DNA from: an uncultured SAR86 cluster bacterium | GTDB taxonomy: Bacteria; Pseudomonadota; Gammaproteobacteria; Magnimaribacterales; Magnimaribacteraceae | Direction: 5' to 3' | Length of the DNA: 64,000 nt | Assembly: GCA_902606175.1 (NCBI GenBank) | Contig: CACLEZ010000006.1 | Span: 28,316 to 92,315, forward strand | In this document: piece by piece, positions 29,575 through 41,846 of the stretch | Numbering within the stretch: the first letter of the stretch is position 1 | Layout: every line of letters starts with the position of its first letter | The notes under the pieces: generated by a model | The model's database searches: none | Seen by the model: the letters and a program-made list of their open reading frames with translations, nothing else | Told to the model about the DNA's origin: nothing | Translations under genes and position numbers: made by a program

Positions 29575-30727
29575 TTTCAAGCCATATTTCATCCTGGTTT
29601 TCTTGTTGATTTTATCGAGCTGTTCCTCGCTGGGCTCTTTAAAATTTTGGGGGGATGATGACGAAGATGAAGAAATTCCAGCTGAGTTGTATTCCATTAG
29701 TGAGAATAGATTTGTAGAGAGAGTTTGGACGGTTTCAAATGGAAACGACATTTCTTATGGTCGTTTAATACCTGTTATATATGAAGGGCAAGTTTTTTAT
29801 ATAAATTCATCTGGTTATATATCCTCAGTTGATTTTGATTCAGGCAAATTACTTTGGTCAAAAGATACTCAAGATTTAGTATCTTCTGGTTTAGATGTTA
29901 GTTTTAAAACAATCAGTTATGGAACTCTTGATGGAGATATAGTTGCTCTTGATAGTAAGAATGGTGATGAGATCTGGAGGTCATTAACTTCAAGCGAAAG
30001 TCTATCTCCTCCAGTAAACTCTGGTAGCCACATCATCATCCAAACCGTGGATGGGAGAATATCTGGATATAACCTCAAATCGGGAAAAAGAGATTGGTTT
30101 CATCAAACTGTCTTACCGACACTAACTTTGAGAGGAACTTCTAGACCATTTATAGATCAAGGATTTGTATTTACAGGATTTGCTAGCGGTAAAGTAGCAA
30201 TGTTTTACCCTGATTCAGGAGCAATTAGACTAGAACTTCCGATTACATTGAATGAAGGGAAATCCGAACTTGAAAGAATAATCGATATCGATGGAAAGTC
30301 AGTTATCGTAAATGATTTATTGATAGCAGCAACTTATCAGGGCAATATCTCAGCAATAAACTTGAGAGACGGAAGGCCAGTTTGGCAAGAAGACATTTCA
30401 ACAGTTAAAGATCTTACTTCAAATGGCAACAGAGTCGTATCAGTTGATAGTAAAGATGTGATTAAAGCATTTGGGACAGCTACTGGAGCAATTCTCTGGG
30501 AGCAAGATGATTTGAAATTGCGTAAGTTAACTTCACCGGCTTCCATCAGCAATCTCATAGCTGTAGGAGATTTTGAAGGATACATTCATTTATTAAATGC
30601 TCAATCAGGAGCCTTTGAAGGTAGAGAGAAAGTTTCGAGGGATGCAATATCTGAAATTGAGTCAGTAGGAAATCATCTTTTGATAGCTGATACTTCTGGG
30701 CGTGTTCAAAAGTTATCCATTAAATGA
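29558..30727 (+). CDS. bamB: BamB outer-membrane assembly lipoprotein
   Basis: Lipobox ILSSCS; PQQ-like repeats (DSGKLLWSKDT, KNGDEIWRS, RDGRPVWQED, ATGAILWEQDD). Confidence 0.95.
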   Translation: MKLLNNFKPYFILVFLLILSSCSSLGSLKFWGDDDEDEEIPAELYSISENRFVERVWTVSNGNDISYGRLIPVIYEGQVFYINSSGYISSVDFDSGKLLWSKDTQDLVSSGLDVSFKTISYGTLDGDIVALDSKNGDEIWRSLTSSESLSPPVNSGSHIIIQTVDGRISGYNLKSGKRDWFHQTVLPTLTLRGTSRPFIDQGFVFTGFASGKVAMFYPDSGAIRLELPITLNEGKSELERIIDIDGKSVIVNDLLIAATYQGNISAINLRDGRPVWQEDISTVKDLTSNGNRVVSVDSKDVIKAFGTATGAILWEQDDLKLRKLTSPASISNLIAVGDFEGYIHLLNAQSGAFEGREKVSRDAISEIESVGNHLLIADTSGRVQKLSIK

Positions 30728-30751
30728 AGATCCAAAGGTATTTAATTAGTC

Positions 30752-32131
30752 ATGTCTGTTGTAGCAATTGTTGGTCGTCCTAATGTAGGAAAATCGACAA
30801 TCTTTAATATCTTAACTGCGTCAAAATCAGCTATCGTTGCTGATTTTTCAGGGCTAACTAGAGATAGAAAATATGGTCGTCTAAAAGATAGCCAATTAAC
30901 TCTAATCGATACCGGAGGGTTGAATGAAGATACCGATGATATGTCTCAAGCTATCAAAGAGCAGACAGACTTAGCTATTGAGGAGGCTGATTATCTTCTG
31001 TTCGTTGTTGATGCAATTGATGGTCTTTTACCAACAGATAAAGAAATTGCTAAGTCTCTCAGAAAGCAAAACAAAGCAATTACTTTATTGATAAATAAAG
31101 CTGACAATACAAGGCTCGAAGAGTCTTCAGCAGAATTCAATAGTTTAGGATTTAAAAAATCAATTTTTTTATCTGCGTCTCATAATAAAGGCTTTGGAGA
31201 TTTACGTGACTTATTGAGCAACTATGACGAACTAGTTATTACTGAAGATTCTATGAATGAAGATAGCTCAATAAAAATTTCAATAATTGGAAGACCAAAT
31301 GCCGGTAAATCAACTCTTGTAAATGCTTTAATAGGGGAAGAGAGGTTAGTTGTCTCTTCAGAATCGGGTACTACTAGAGATTCGATCGATGTACCGTTGG
31401 AAATAGGAAGTAAAAAATTTACCTTGATAGATACAGCCGGAATGAGGCGAAAGCGTTCTATTAAGGAAGAGACAGAGAAGTTTTCTGTATCAAAGTCAGT
31501 CGATTCCATAAAAAGGGCTGATCTAGTTGTTATTCTGCTCGATGCTTCCGAAAATATTGTTGATCAAGATATACATCTGTTAGGGCTAACATTAGCCATA
31601 GGTCGACCTGTTCTCGTGGTCGCCAATAAAATTGATCTTTTAGATAAATCAGATAGAGAAAATCTTGAAAGCAAGATTAATCGAAAACTAAAATTCGCGA
31701 GTTATATAAAATTGCACTATATTTCAGCAAAAAATCAGAGAGGTCTAAAAAAACTCCTTAAGTTGACAGATACTATTTATAAAGAATCACTTAGAGATTT
31801 AGATACATCTATTGTAAATAAAATACTGAAGTCTGCACTTTACAATCAGCAACCTGCTATGTCGGGTAGATTTAGACCTAAATTAAGATATGCACATTCT
31901 GGTGGAAAGAATCCTCCAAGAATTATCATTCATGGCAATAACCTTAAAGAAATCCAAGATAGCTATACACGATATTTGGAAAACTATTTTAGGAATGAAC
32001 TTGAATTAGGATCTACTCCACTTGAAGTAGTCTATAAAGACCAAGTAAATCCTTTCAAAAACAAACCAAATCAATTAAACGAACGACAATTAAAAAAGAG
32101 AAAAAGGATGATAAAGCGGAGAAAAAAATAG
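30752..32131 (+). CDS. der: GTPase Der (EngA)
   Basis: Two G domains: GRPNVGKSTIFN and GRPNAGKSTLVNALIGEER; KH-like C-terminus. Confidence 0.97.
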   Translation: MSVVAIVGRPNVGKSTIFNILTASKSAIVADFSGLTRDRKYGRLKDSQLTLIDTGGLNEDTDDMSQAIKEQTDLAIEEADYLLFVVDAIDGLLPTDKEIAKSLRKQNKAITLLINKADNTRLEESSAEFNSLGFKKSIFLSASHNKGFGDLRDLLSNYDELVITEDSMNEDSSIKISIIGRPNAGKSTLVNALIGEERLVVSSESGTTRDSIDVPLEIGSKKFTLIDTAGMRRKRSIKEETEKFSVSKSVDSIKRADLVVILLDASENIVDQDIHLLGLTLAIGRPVLVVANKIDLLDKSDRENLESKINRKLKFASYIKLHYISAKNQRGLKKLLKLTDTIYKESLRDLDTSIVNKILKSALYNQQPAMSGRFRPKLRYAHSGGKNPPRIIIHGNNLKEIQDSYTRYLENYFRNELELGSTPLEVVYKDQVNPFKNKPNQLNERQLKKRKRMIKRRKK

Positions 32132-32135
32132 AATA

Positions 32136-34265
32136 ATGATTAAGTATCTACTTACTTTTCTGTTAATCTTCGCAACCTTACTTTTTTCTAGTGAAACTAA
32201 GATTGAAACCTTGAAAGATTTAAAACCCTCTCCAAAAAAACTACCTGTAACCTTTGAAGCTCATGGAGTCAAAAGGATCGATAACTATTATTGGATGCGG
32301 GATGATTCTAGAAAAGATCCAGAGATCATTTCTCACCTAAATGAAGAAAATAGTTACCTGGAAAATTGGTTCGTTTCAGGAAATGACTTTAGAGAATCTC
32401 TTTTTGAAGAAATAACAGATCGTATTCCAAAGAATGAAGACTCTGTTCCAGTTAGATTAAAAAATTACGAATATTTTAGACGTTACAAACAAGAAAATGA
32501 GCACGGCATATACATTAGAAGGAAAGATAAAAATTCTGAAGAAAAAATTCTCCTCGATGTAAATGAACTCGCTAAAAATAAGGATTTTTATCAGTTAGCT
32601 AATTGGAGCATTTCACCTAAAGAAAATTTAATGGCTTATGCGGAAGATACAAGTGGTAGGCGGCAATACACAATAAAATTTAAAAATCTAGAAAATGAAG
32701 AAACCTCAAGTTTTTTCATAGAAAATACCTCTGGAGATATGGCTTGGTCTTCAGACGGAAGATACCTTTTTTATGTAATCAGAGATGAGGAAACTCTTCT
32801 TCCTTATAAGTTATTCAGACACGAGATAGGTACTTCTCAAATGAAAGATGTAGCCGTTTATGAGGAAAAAGATACTACATTTTATCTATCGGTTGGTAAT
32901 ACGCGATCAATGGAATACATAGAAGTAAATATTTCTTCTACAACTAGTTCAGAAGTTCGTTTAATAAATTCAGATAGTCCCAATATGAATCCTCAAATCT
33001 TTTTACCTAGGGAAGAGGATCATCTATATTCTGTCGATCATGATCCAGCTAGCTCAAGATTTTTGGTAGAGTCTAATTGGAAGGCTTTAAACTTCCGTTT
33101 GCTTGAAACTAATTTAAATAATTCTTCCGATAAAAATGAATGGAAAGAGTTAATTCCTCATAGAGAGCAAGTATTACTCCAATCTGTAGTACCATTTCCA
33201 GAACACTTAGTCATTATGGAAAGGGAAAATGGTTTAAGAAAACTTAAAATTCTCCATAAAGAATCTAAAGCAGAAAAGGAAATTAATTTTAATGATCCTA
33301 CATACACTGCTTATTTAGCTTCAAATCCAGAATATTACGTTGATAGATTCTATTTTGGTTATTCAAGTATGCGAACCCCTGATAGTTTATTTTCGGTAAT
33401 GCTATCAAATGGTCGTAAGAGGCTTCTCAAAGAGGCAGAGGTTAAGGGAGGTTTTTCTAGTAGTGACTATAAGGTAGATAGAGAATTTCTTACCGCCAGG
33501 GACGGGACTCAAGTTCCCGTTTCTATTGTTTATAAAAAAAATAAATTTGTAAAAAATACAAATCCTATATTTCTGTATGGTTATGGATCCTACGGAAATT
33601 CTATTGATGCAGGATTTAGTTCTTCTAGACTTTCGTTGCTCGATAGAGGATTTATTTTTGCAATTGCGCACGTTAGAGGTGGTCAAGAATTAGGAAGGTC
33701 TTGGTATGAAGATGGCAAAATCTTTAATAAATTAAATACTTTTTATGACTTCATTGATGTAACGAAAGGACTCTTAGATAAAGGTTATGGAAATAAAGAT
33801 AGAGTCTATGCTGGTGGAGGAAGTGCCGGAGGATTGTTGATGGGCGCCATTGTAAATATGGAACCTAATTTGTATAAAGGTATTATTTCCAATGTTCCTT
33901 TTGTTGATGTGATTACTACTATGTCTGATCCTAGTATTCCGCTTACAACTGGAGAATATAGCGAATGGGGTAATCCAGACATCAAAGAAGAATTTGAATA
34001 CATCATGCAATATTCACCCTATGATAATATTTCTGAACAAGAATACCCTAGCATTTTGGTGACTGCAGGTTTATGGGACTCTCAAGTTCAGTATTACGAA
34101 CCAGCTAAATATGTCGCTAAGTTGAGAGATTACAATAAAGGTAAAAATCCCATTTTGATGAAGGTCAACATGACAGCAGGCCATAGTGGTGTCAGCGGTA
34201 GATTTGAAAGTTTAAAAGAGTTAGCTATGGAATATGCTTTCCTTCTTAGGCTGGATTCTAATTAA
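32136..34265 (+). CDS. S9 family prolyl oligopeptidase / oligopeptidase B-like
   Basis: KLPVTFEAHGVKRIDNYYWMRDDSR, RGGQELGRSWYEDGK, GGGSAGGLLMGA. Confidence 0.93.
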   Translation: MIKYLLTFLLIFATLLFSSETKIETLKDLKPSPKKLPVTFEAHGVKRIDNYYWMRDDSRKDPEIISHLNEENSYLENWFVSGNDFRESLFEEITDRIPKNEDSVPVRLKNYEYFRRYKQENEHGIYIRRKDKNSEEKILLDVNELAKNKDFYQLANWSISPKENLMAYAEDTSGRRQYTIKFKNLENEETSSFFIENTSGDMAWSSDGRYLFYVIRDEETLLPYKLFRHEIGTSQMKDVAVYEEKDTTFYLSVGNTRSMEYIEVNISSTTSSEVRLINSDSPNMNPQIFLPREEDHLYSVDHDPASSRFLVESNWKALNFRLLETNLNNSSDKNEWKELIPHREQVLLQSVVPFPEHLVIMERENGLRKLKILHKESKAEKEINFNDPTYTAYLASNPEYYVDRFYFGYSSMRTPDSLFSVMLSNGRKRLLKEAEVKGGFSSSDYKVDREFLTARDGTQVPVSIVYKKNKFVKNTNPIFLYGYGSYGNSIDAGFSSSRLSLLDRGFIFAIAHVRGGQELGRSWYEDGKIFNKLNTFYDFIDVTKGLLDKGYGNKDRVYAGGGSAGGLLMGAIVNMEPNLYKGIISNVPFVDVITTMSDPSIPLTTGEYSEWGNPDIKEEFEYIMQYSPYDNISEQEYPSILVTAGLWDSQVQYYEPAKYVAKLRDYNKGKNPILMKVNMTAGHSGVSGRFESLKELAMEYAFLLRLDSN

Positions 34266-35500
34266 TGGAATCAAATAGTCCTGTCTTAGAAGAAAATAAT
34301 TCAAAGATTCTCTCAGTACTTATGCTCATAATTTTATTTGTGAGTATGGGACAGTCCGTCTATTGGCAAACTATGCCCATTATTGGAAGGGAATTTAACT
34401 TCACAGAGGTAGAAATTAATACAGTGGTTTCGATTTCTGCTGCAATGTTTATTGTATTTACCCCTTTTTGGGGAAAACTGAGTGACAGGATAGGCAGGAA
34501 GGCAGTTCTCCTAATAGGTTTATTAGGTTATGTATTATCCAATATCCTATTTCTTTACTCTGCCTCATTAGGCTTGATAGGTACTTTTACAGGCCTTTCC
34601 TTGCTAATGATTTTGTTGATGGCTCGTATAGTTAATTCTGCAATTGGTGCTGCTTCGAGGCCTGCTTCTGGCGCATATGTTGCCGATGTTACTTCAGAAG
34701 AAGAGAGATCATCTGGAATGGGGAAGTTTGGAGCGGCAAATAATATTGGAACTATATTAGGACCTGTAATGGTGGGTTCTTTAGTTGGTATTAATATTTT
34801 TAATGTTCAGATACCTGAATTTGGCCTTCTTACGCCACTTATTGTCATGTCTTTCGTCATGGCAATTGCAACATTTCTTGTATATTTATTTCTACCAAAC
34901 AGGCCCATGTCATCAAATATTGATACTGAAAGCGAAAAGATTGTTTTAGACAAAAACTTAAAGATACTTATCTCAATTGGAGTAATTATTTTTACGGCTT
35001 TTGCATTAGTGCAGTCGATTACAGCCTACTATGTGCAAGATAGATTTGATATAAGCCTTGATGAGACTGCGAAAACAACCGCATTACTTTTAGGAACTAT
35101 GGCATTTATGGCCATCATTTCTCAATTAACATTTGTCCAAAAATATAAAGGCAACCCTTTAAACTTAATAAAATTCTCACTCCCTCTTTTCATAATAAGC
35201 TGTTTGTCCATCATATTCTCACCGAATTTCTTGTTTCTTTACTTAGGCATGGCTCTTATGGGTCTTGGAATGGGTCTTGCTTCTCCAGGATACACATCTG
35301 CAGCTTCTTTAAATGCTGATAAAGACAATCAAGGAGCGGCAGTCGGTCTGGCAATGATAGCTCCAGGCATAGGTTTTGCTCTTGGGCCGTTGATAAGTGG
35401 ATTTCTTTATAGCATCTCAATGAACTTACCTTTTATTTTTATACTTCCGCTTTTTATATTACTTGCAATTTTAATAAAGCGATTAGAACAATTAATTTAA
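34265..35500 (+). CDS. MFS transporter (drug-efflux-like)
   Basis: 12-TM pattern; FTPFWGKLSDRIGRKAVLLIGLLGYVL MFS signature; TetA-like. Confidence 0.88.
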   Translation: MESNSPVLEENNSKILSVLMLIILFVSMGQSVYWQTMPIIGREFNFTEVEINTVVSISAAMFIVFTPFWGKLSDRIGRKAVLLIGLLGYVLSNILFLYSASLGLIGTFTGLSLLMILLMARIVNSAIGAASRPASGAYVADVTSEEERSSGMGKFGAANNIGTILGPVMVGSLVGINIFNVQIPEFGLLTPLIVMSFVMAIATFLVYLFLPNRPMSSNIDTESEKIVLDKNLKILISIGVIIFTAFALVQSITAYYVQDRFDISLDETAKTTALLLGTMAFMAIISQLTFVQKYKGNPLNLIKFSLPLFIISCLSIIFSPNFLFLYLGMALMGLGMGLASPGYTSAASLNADKDNQGAAVGLAMIAPGIGFALGPLISGFLYSISMNLPFIFILPLFILLAILIKRLEQLI

Positions 35501-35583
35501 CCAAGAATCTGGTATTTGCTAATCCAAATAACTATAATAGTCAGGCTTTTACGCGCTCAGAAAGCAGATTCTTAAACAGACAA

Positions 35584-35970
35584 GTGATTGAAAACGATAA
35601 CCGACCAGTAAATCTCAATTTACTAACCATTAGCCTGCCCATCATAGGGCTTTCTTCTATATTGCACAGAATATCAGGGGTAGCTATTTTTTTTAGTTTT
35701 CCGTTAATTGTATGGATGCTTAGCATTTCTTTGAAATCAGAGGAAAGTTATTCCTTACTTTCTAGTCTTTTTCAAAGCTCTGCTATTTTAAAGATTATGA
35801 TTTATCTTTTTTTAGTAGGATTTAGCTATCATTTGCTCGCAGGTTTTAAGAAACTCTTGAGCGATGCCTTTGGGATAGGTGAAACATTGGCTTCTGGAAG
35901 AATCTTATCTTGGATAGTTTTCGGTGCAACCTTTCTTATGGCTATTTTATTTATTTTTTATATCTTCTGA
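35584..35970 (+). CDS. sdhC: succinate dehydrogenase cytochrome b556 subunit (start uncertain)
   Basis: RPVNLNLLTISLPIIGLSSILHRISGVAIFF; H in FSYHLLAGFKKLLSD; sdh operon. Confidence 0.92.
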   Translation: MIENDNRPVNLNLLTISLPIIGLSSILHRISGVAIFFSFPLIVWMLSISLKSEESYSLLSSLFQSSAILKIMIYLFLVGFSYHLLAGFKKLLSDAFGIGETLASGRILSWIVFGATFLMAILFIFYIF

Positions 35971-35972
35971 TT

Positions 35973-36323
35973 ATGTTTACACGACTAGGACATGGATCGT
36001 TAGAATTTTTGACCGTAAGAGTTTGCGCTATCCTTCTTTTACTTTATACCCTTTATCTGAGCGGATTTGTTTTACTGACAGATGAAGTGAATTTTAATCA
36101 ATGGTCAGCATTTTTTGACAATACAATAAATAAAATCTTTACATCAATATTCTTCTTAGCCTTTGCAGTGCATACTTGGTTTGGAACTTGGGCTGTAGCA
36201 AGCGATTATCTTACACCCAGAATATTTGGGAGTTTCGGTAGAATTTTATATGTTGTTTTTAGAGGTGTTGTTGCTGCCATAATTGCCCTAGTATTGACTT
36301 GGGCCATAATAATAATTTGGTGA
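35973..36323 (+). CDS. sdhD: succinate dehydrogenase membrane anchor subunit
   Basis: ATG at 35973, [42 protein letters not shown]; sdhC-sdhA context. Confidence 0.88.
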   Translation: MFTRLGHGSLEFLTVRVCAILLLLYTLYLSGFVLLTDEVNFNQWSAFFDNTINKIFTSIFFLAFAVHTWFGTWAVASDYLTPRIFGSFGRILYVVFRGVVAAIIALVLTWAIIIIW

Positions 36324-36327
36324 ATAT

Positions 36328-38121
36328 ATGTTAGTTAATGAAGTTATAAATGCTAAAGACCTTCCTGTAATGGAATTTGATGGGATTATTGTAGGAGGAG
36401 GAGGAGCAGGTATGCGGGCTTCACTTCAGCTTGCAGAGTCAGGATTAAATACTGCTGTCATATCAAAGGTATTTCCCACTCGGTCACATACAGTCTCAGC
36501 TCAAGGTGGCATTACCTGTGCAATCCAAAGTGATGACCCTGATGATGATTGGAGATGGCACATGTTTGACACCGTTAAAGGGTCAGACTACATAGGCGAT
36601 CAAGAAGCTATCGAATATATGTGTAGTGAAGGTCCTAAAGCTGTCTTTGAACTGGAGCATATGGGTTTACCTTTCTCAAGAACTGAAGAAGGACGAATCT
36701 ATCAAAGACCTTTTGGCGGCCAATCTAAGGATTATGGTAAAGGTGGTCAAGCTACTAGAACATGTGCTGCAGCCGACCGAACTGGACACAGTCTTTTGCA
36801 TACTCTTTTTCAAGCCAATCTCAAAGCTGGTACTAACTTTCTAAATGAATGGTTCGCAGTAGACTTGGTTTTAAACGCAGACAAAGCAGTTGTAGGAGTC
36901 ATTGCTTTCAAAATCGAAACAGGTGAGATTTATTACATAAAATCAAAGGCAACTGTCCTCGCAACAGGAGGGGCAGGCAGAATTTATTCATCCACTACTA
37001 ATGCTCTAATAAATTCAGGAGACGGAATTGGAATGGCTTTAAGAGCTGGTATGCCGGTTCAAGATATAGAAATGTGGCAGTTTCACCCAACTGGAATCCA
37101 TGGGGCAGGAACTTTAGTAACTGAGGGGTGCAGAGGCGAAGGCGGATATCTTTTAAATAAGGATGGCGAAAGATTTATGGAAAGGTATGCTCCTAATGCA
37201 AAAGATTTAGCTAGTAGAGATGTAGTAGCAAGATCTATGGCTTTGGAAATTTTAGAAGGACGAGGGTGCGGACCAAATGCTGATCATATTTTCCTAAGAT
37301 TAGATCATTTGGGACCTGAAGTAGTTCATAAAAGATTGCCTGGAATTACTGAACTTTCTAAGACCTTTGCAGGAGTTGATCCTGCTGTTCAGCCAATACC
37401 AGTTGTACCTACATGCCATTATATGATGGGAGGAATACCTACGAATATAAATGGACAAGTTATTTCGGTAGAGCACGGGGAAGACAAGATAGTTGACGGT
37501 TTATATGCAGCTGGTGAAGTAGCTTGCGTATCAGTTCATGGAGGAAATAGATTGGGTGGAAATTCTCTTCTAGACTTAGTTGTCTTTGGAAGGGCCGCTG
37601 GTCTTTACATAGAAGAGAGCATGAAACAAGGTGTTGAAGTAAAAGATGCTTCTAACGATGATATTGAAAAAGCTTTAGAAAGACTAAATAGATTAAATGC
37701 CTCAACAGAAGGGGATCAAGTAGCTGTTCTTAAAGAAAAGATGCAACAAAATATGCAGAATAATTTTGGTGTATTTAGGAGAGGGGATCTGATGGAAAAA
37801 GGTATCGAAGAATTAGCCAAGACTAGAGAAGAAGTAAATGACATTTTTCTTCAAGATAAGTCCGCAACCTTTAATACAGCCAGGATAGAAGCTTTAGAGA
37901 TGCAAAACCTTTTTGAAGTAGCAGAAGCAACTGCGATAACTGCCAATGAGAGAAAAGAAAGCAGGGGTGCTCACGCAAGAGATGACTTCACTGAACGTGA
38001 TGATGAAAATTGGCTGAAACATTCAATTTACTATGCCGATACAAAGGAAGTTAGCAAAAGAGATGTGAACTATAGGCCTAAAACAGTTCAAGCTTTCCAA
38101 CCAATGGTTAGGAGTTACTAA
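36328..38121 (+). CDS. sdhA: succinate dehydrogenase flavoprotein
   Basis: [82 protein letters not shown]. Confidence 0.98.
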   Translation: MLVNEVINAKDLPVMEFDGIIVGGGGAGMRASLQLAESGLNTAVISKVFPTRSHTVSAQGGITCAIQSDDPDDDWRWHMFDTVKGSDYIGDQEAIEYMCSEGPKAVFELEHMGLPFSRTEEGRIYQRPFGGQSKDYGKGGQATRTCAAADRTGHSLLHTLFQANLKAGTNFLNEWFAVDLVLNADKAVVGVIAFKIETGEIYYIKSKATVLATGGAGRIYSSTTNALINSGDGIGMALRAGMPVQDIEMWQFHPTGIHGAGTLVTEGCRGEGGYLLNKDGERFMERYAPNAKDLASRDVVARSMALEILEGRGCGPNADHIFLRLDHLGPEVVHKRLPGITELSKTFAGVDPAVQPIPVVPTCHYMMGGIPTNINGQVISVEHGEDKIVDGLYAAGEVACVSVHGGNRLGGNSLLDLVVFGRAAGLYIEESMKQGVEVKDASNDDIEKALERLNRLNASTEGDQVAVLKEKMQQNMQNNFGVFRRGDLMEKGIEELAKTREEVNDIFLQDKSATFNTARIEALEMQNLFEVAEATAITANERKESRGAHARDDFTERDDENWLKHSIYYADTKEVSKRDVNYRPKTVQAFQPMVRSY

Positions 38122-38867
38122 TGAGTGCCGCATCAATACCAGTAGCTCAAATTAAGACAATAACGATGAGTATTTATCGTTATGATCCAACTTTGGATAA
38201 GAAACCTTACATGCAAGATATCATTGTAGAAGTACCTACTGACAAAGACATTATGGTACTAGACGCTCTTCATCTTGCAAAAGCACAAGAACCATCCTTG
38301 TCTTATAGGAGGTCATGCAGAGAGGGAGTTTGTGGTTCAGATGGGATGAATATAAATGGAAAAAATGGACTAGCTTGTGTTACTCCATTATCTGAAGTAA
38401 TTAAGAGAAATAAGATCACATTACGCCCTATGCCTGGTCTTCCTGTTGTAAGAGATCTGATAGTCGATATGAAACAATTCTATGATCAATTAGAAAAGGT
38501 TAGACCTTATTTAATAACTAAGAGCGATTCACCTGACACTGAAAGGACACAGTCACCTGAAGACAGAGAACAGTTAGATGGTTTATATGAGTGTATTCTT
38601 TGCGGTTGTTGCTCAACTTCATGTCCTTCTTTTTGGTGGAACCCTGACAAATTTTTAGGACCCGCAGCTTTATTACAATCATGGAGATTCATAGCTGATA
38701 CTAGAGATGAAGCAACTGACGAAAGGTTAGATGACTTAGAAGATGCCTTCAGTCTCTACAGATGTCATGGGATTATGAATTGCGTATCCGTATGTCCAAA
38801 AGGGTTGAATCCAACAGAAGCTATCTCCAATATCAGAAATAAACTTCTTACACGAAAAAAAGCTTAA
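38121..38867 (+). CDS. sdhB: succinate dehydrogenase iron-sulfur subunit
   Basis: SYRRSCREGVCGSDGMNINGKNGLAC; CILCGCCSTSCPSFWWN; CHGIMNCVSVCPKGLNP. Confidence 0.97.
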   Translation: MSAASIPVAQIKTITMSIYRYDPTLDKKPYMQDIIVEVPTDKDIMVLDALHLAKAQEPSLSYRRSCREGVCGSDGMNINGKNGLACVTPLSEVIKRNKITLRPMPGLPVVRDLIVDMKQFYDQLEKVRPYLITKSDSPDTERTQSPEDREQLDGLYECILCGCCSTSCPSFWWNPDKFLGPAALLQSWRFIADTRDEATDERLDDLEDAFSLYRCHGIMNCVSVCPKGLNPTEAISNIRNKLLTRKKA

Positions 38868-38977
38868 GAAAATTTCTCTTTTGATAACACACTCCTAAGT
38901 TTTTCATTTATCCTCTACAATGCATTGCAGCGATGCTACGTATAAACATTCTTTAGATTGAATTTAAGGGAGAAAAG

Positions 38978-40150
38978 ATGAATCTACATGAATATCAAGC
39001 CAAACAGCTATTTAGGGAATATGACATATCAGTTTCTGAAGGCTTGTCTGCCTCTTCTAGTCAGGAAGCTGAAAAGATAGCTTTATCTCTCAATGTAGAT
39101 AAGTGGGTAGTAAAAGCGCAAGTCCATGCGGGAGGTAGAGGTAAGTCTGGAGGAGTGGAGGTAGTTGACAGCATAGAGAAAGTTAAAGCTTTTGCTGATA
39201 AATGGCTTGGAAAAAATTTAGTAACTTTCCAAACAGATGAGAAGGGTCAACCTGTAAACCAAATCCTAATTGAAACAGTAACAAATATTGATAAAGAACT
39301 TTATTTAGGTGCTGTTATAGATAGAGCTTCCCAAAGGCTCGTTGTTATGGCTTCAACTGAGGGAGGAGTGAATATCGAAGAGGTTGCCGAACAGACACCT
39401 GATAAAATATATAAAGCTGAAATAGATCCTATTCAAGGTCCAAATCAACTTCAAGCAGAAAAATTAGCTATCTGCATGAACTTAAATGAAGTGCAAACTT
39501 CACAATTTATAGATATTTTTAAAGGTCTAGTGAGATTATTTATAGATAAAGATTTATCCTTAGTTGAGGTGAATCCTTTAGTAATTACATCCTCAGGGGA
39601 TTTAATTTGTTTGGATGCAAAAATCAATGTTGATTCAAATGCTCTTTATAGGCAGGAACAAATCTTGGAATTAAGAGATCCCTCTCAAGAAGATCCCAGA
39701 GAGGCAAGTGCAGCAGAGTGGGATCTAAGTTACGTGGCTTTAGAAGGAAATATCGGTTGTATGGTCAATGGAGCAGGTTTGGCAATGGGTACCATGGATA
39801 TCATCAAGTTACATGGTGGCGAGCCTGCTAATTTCTTGGATGTCGGCGGCACAGCTGATTCAAAAAGAGTTGCTGAGGCATTTAAAATAATTCTTTCAGA
39901 TGAAAATGTTAATACGGTATTGATAAATATCTTTGGTGGGATTGTTCGCTGTGATGTTATTGCTGACGGGATAGTAGAGGCTTTAACAGTAATGGGAGTT
40001 TCAGTCCCTGTCATAGTTAGATTGGAAGGAAATAGTGCTCAAAAAGGATTGAAGATACTTGACGAATGCGAGCTGAATATTATCCCTGCATCAAATTTGG
40101 AGGAGGCTGCAAGTTTGGCTGTAAAAGCATCAAACGGAGATATAACGTGA
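38978..40150 (+). CDS. sucC: succinyl-CoA synthetase beta subunit
   Basis: [66 protein letters not shown]. Confidence 0.98.
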   Translation: MNLHEYQAKQLFREYDISVSEGLSASSSQEAEKIALSLNVDKWVVKAQVHAGGRGKSGGVEVVDSIEKVKAFADKWLGKNLVTFQTDEKGQPVNQILIETVTNIDKELYLGAVIDRASQRLVVMASTEGGVNIEEVAEQTPDKIYKAEIDPIQGPNQLQAEKLAICMNLNEVQTSQFIDIFKGLVRLFIDKDLSLVEVNPLVITSSGDLICLDAKINVDSNALYRQEQILELRDPSQEDPREASAAEWDLSYVALEGNIGCMVNGAGLAMGTMDIIKLHGGEPANFLDVGGTADSKRVAEAFKIILSDENVNTVLINIFGGIVRCDVIADGIVEALTVMGVSVPVIVRLEGNSAQKGLKILDECELNIIPASNLEEAASLAVKASNGDIT

Positions 40151-41019
40151 GTATTCTTATTAATGAAAGCACTAAGGTTATATGTCAAGGATTTACTGGA
40201 GGACAAGCTACGCAACACTGTATTCAATGCATTGACTACGGAACACAGCTTGTGGGAGGGGTGACACCTGGTAAAGGTGGTCAAATTCATCTCGATCTTC
40301 CTGTCTTTAATTCGGTAAAAGAAGCTGTAGACGCTACTGGTGCATCAGCAAGTATAATTTTTGTCCCTGCAAAATTCTGTAAGTCCTCAATTCTTGAGGC
40401 TGCTGAATCTGGTATTTCATTAATTGTTTGTATAACTGAAGGCATTCCTACTATAGACATGTTAGAAGTGAAGCTAAGGTGCGATCAACTAGGTGCCCGC
40501 TTAATAGGACCTAACTGTCCTGGCATAATCACACCAGGTAAAGCAAAGATGGGCATTATGCCTGGAGATATACATTTGCCTGGTAAGGTTGGAATTATAT
40601 CTAGATCAGGGACTTTAACTTATGAAGCTGTAAAACAGACAACAGATCTAGGATTTGGACAAACAAGTTGTGTCGGAATAGGAGGGGATCCGATTCCTGG
40701 AACCAGTTTTATAGATGTTCTGGATTTATTTGAAAAAGATAATTCTACTGAGGCTATTGTAATGGTGGGTGAGATTGGAGGAACAGCTGAAGAAGCAGCA
40801 GCAGAGTTTATACAATCTAATGTTACAAAGCCTGTTGTATCTTATATAGCAGGTGTAACAGCTCCTCCTGGCAAAAGAATGGGACATGCAGGGGCCATAA
40901 TCGCTGGAGGTAAAGGAACAGCAGAAGATAAATTTAAGGCTCTAGAGGCAGCAGGTGTTTATACCGTAAAGAGTCCTGCAGAAATAGGTAAGGGTATTGC
41001 TGAGGCTACAGGATGGTAG
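40147..41019 (+). CDS. sucD: succinyl-CoA synthetase alpha subunit
   Basis: GTG start overlapping sucC stop; [62 protein letters not shown]. Confidence 0.98.
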   Translation: MSILINESTKVICQGFTGGQATQHCIQCIDYGTQLVGGVTPGKGGQIHLDLPVFNSVKEAVDATGASASIIFVPAKFCKSSILEAAESGISLIVCITEGIPTIDMLEVKLRCDQLGARLIGPNCPGIITPGKAKMGIMPGDIHLPGKVGIISRSGTLTYEAVKQTTDLGFGQTSCVGIGGDPIPGTSFIDVLDLFEKDNSTEAIVMVGEIGGTAEEAAAEFIQSNVTKPVVSYIAGVTAPPGKRMGHAGAIIAGGKGTAEDKFKALEAAGVYTVKSPAEIGKGIAEATGW

Positions 41020-41846
41020 ATAATTTTAATCATTTAAGTATTGAAGATAGAGGTCATTATATGATTTGTTATCTTTCTAATCCGCCCTCACATACCTTAA
41101 ATTCATCTGGAGTCGCAGAAGTACATAAATTTTTAGATATCGCTGAAAAAAAAGATGACTTACGTGTTCTAGCTTTTACAGGCGAAGGCGAAAATGTATT
41201 CATAAAACATTATGAAGTGGGAGAACTAGCTGACTCAGCTGAAAAGAACATTGAATCCAATAAAAATACTAAGGATCCTGAAGAGCTTCATGCATTTCAT
41301 AGAATGCTCTTAAGACTTAGGGAGTTAGACGCAATAGTAGTGGCTGGGATTAACGGAAATACAGCAGGAGGAGGGTGTGAATTTTCTTTGGGTTGTGATT
41401 TGAGAGTCATGTCGGATGGAGACTTTTTAATTGGCCTCCCTGAGACATCAGTAGGTATTCTTCCTGGAGGAGGAGGGACTCAAAGACTATCGAGACTGAT
41501 TGGCTCCTCAAGGGCATTAGACTTAATTTTACATGCTAAACTTTTGAAACCTTTGGAAGCTTATAATTTGGGAATAATTAATAAACTTTTAACTGAGAAA
41601 AACTTTAAAGAAGAGCTAGATGAGTATTGTGAAGATCTTGCTAACAGAGCACCAATAGCATTGAGCCAGGTAAAGAAAATCATTCACCAAGGATTAGAAA
41701 TGACTTTAGAAGATAGCCTACTTTTAGAGCAGAAAGCATTCGATGTGACAATGAATTCTAAAGATGCAGCTAGAGCGATGAGGTCCTTACTCAATGCTCA
41801 GGAAAACATTGAGAACGAAATAAAATTCAAATGGGAAGGAGAATGA
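41013..41846 (+). CDS. enoyl-CoA hydratase/isomerase family protein
   Basis: [53 protein letters not shown]. Confidence 0.92.
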   Translation: MVDNFNHLSIEDRGHYMICYLSNPPSHTLNSSGVAEVHKFLDIAEKKDDLRVLAFTGEGENVFIKHYEVGELADSAEKNIESNKNTKDPEELHAFHRMLLRLRELDAIVVAGINGNTAGGGCEFSLGCDLRVMSDGDFLIGLPETSVGILPGGGGTQRLSRLIGSSRALDLILHAKLLKPLEAYNLGIINKLLTEKNFKEELDEYCEDLANRAPIALSQVKKIIHQGLEMTLEDSLLLEQKAFDVTMNSKDAARAMRSLLNAQENIENEIKFKWEGE

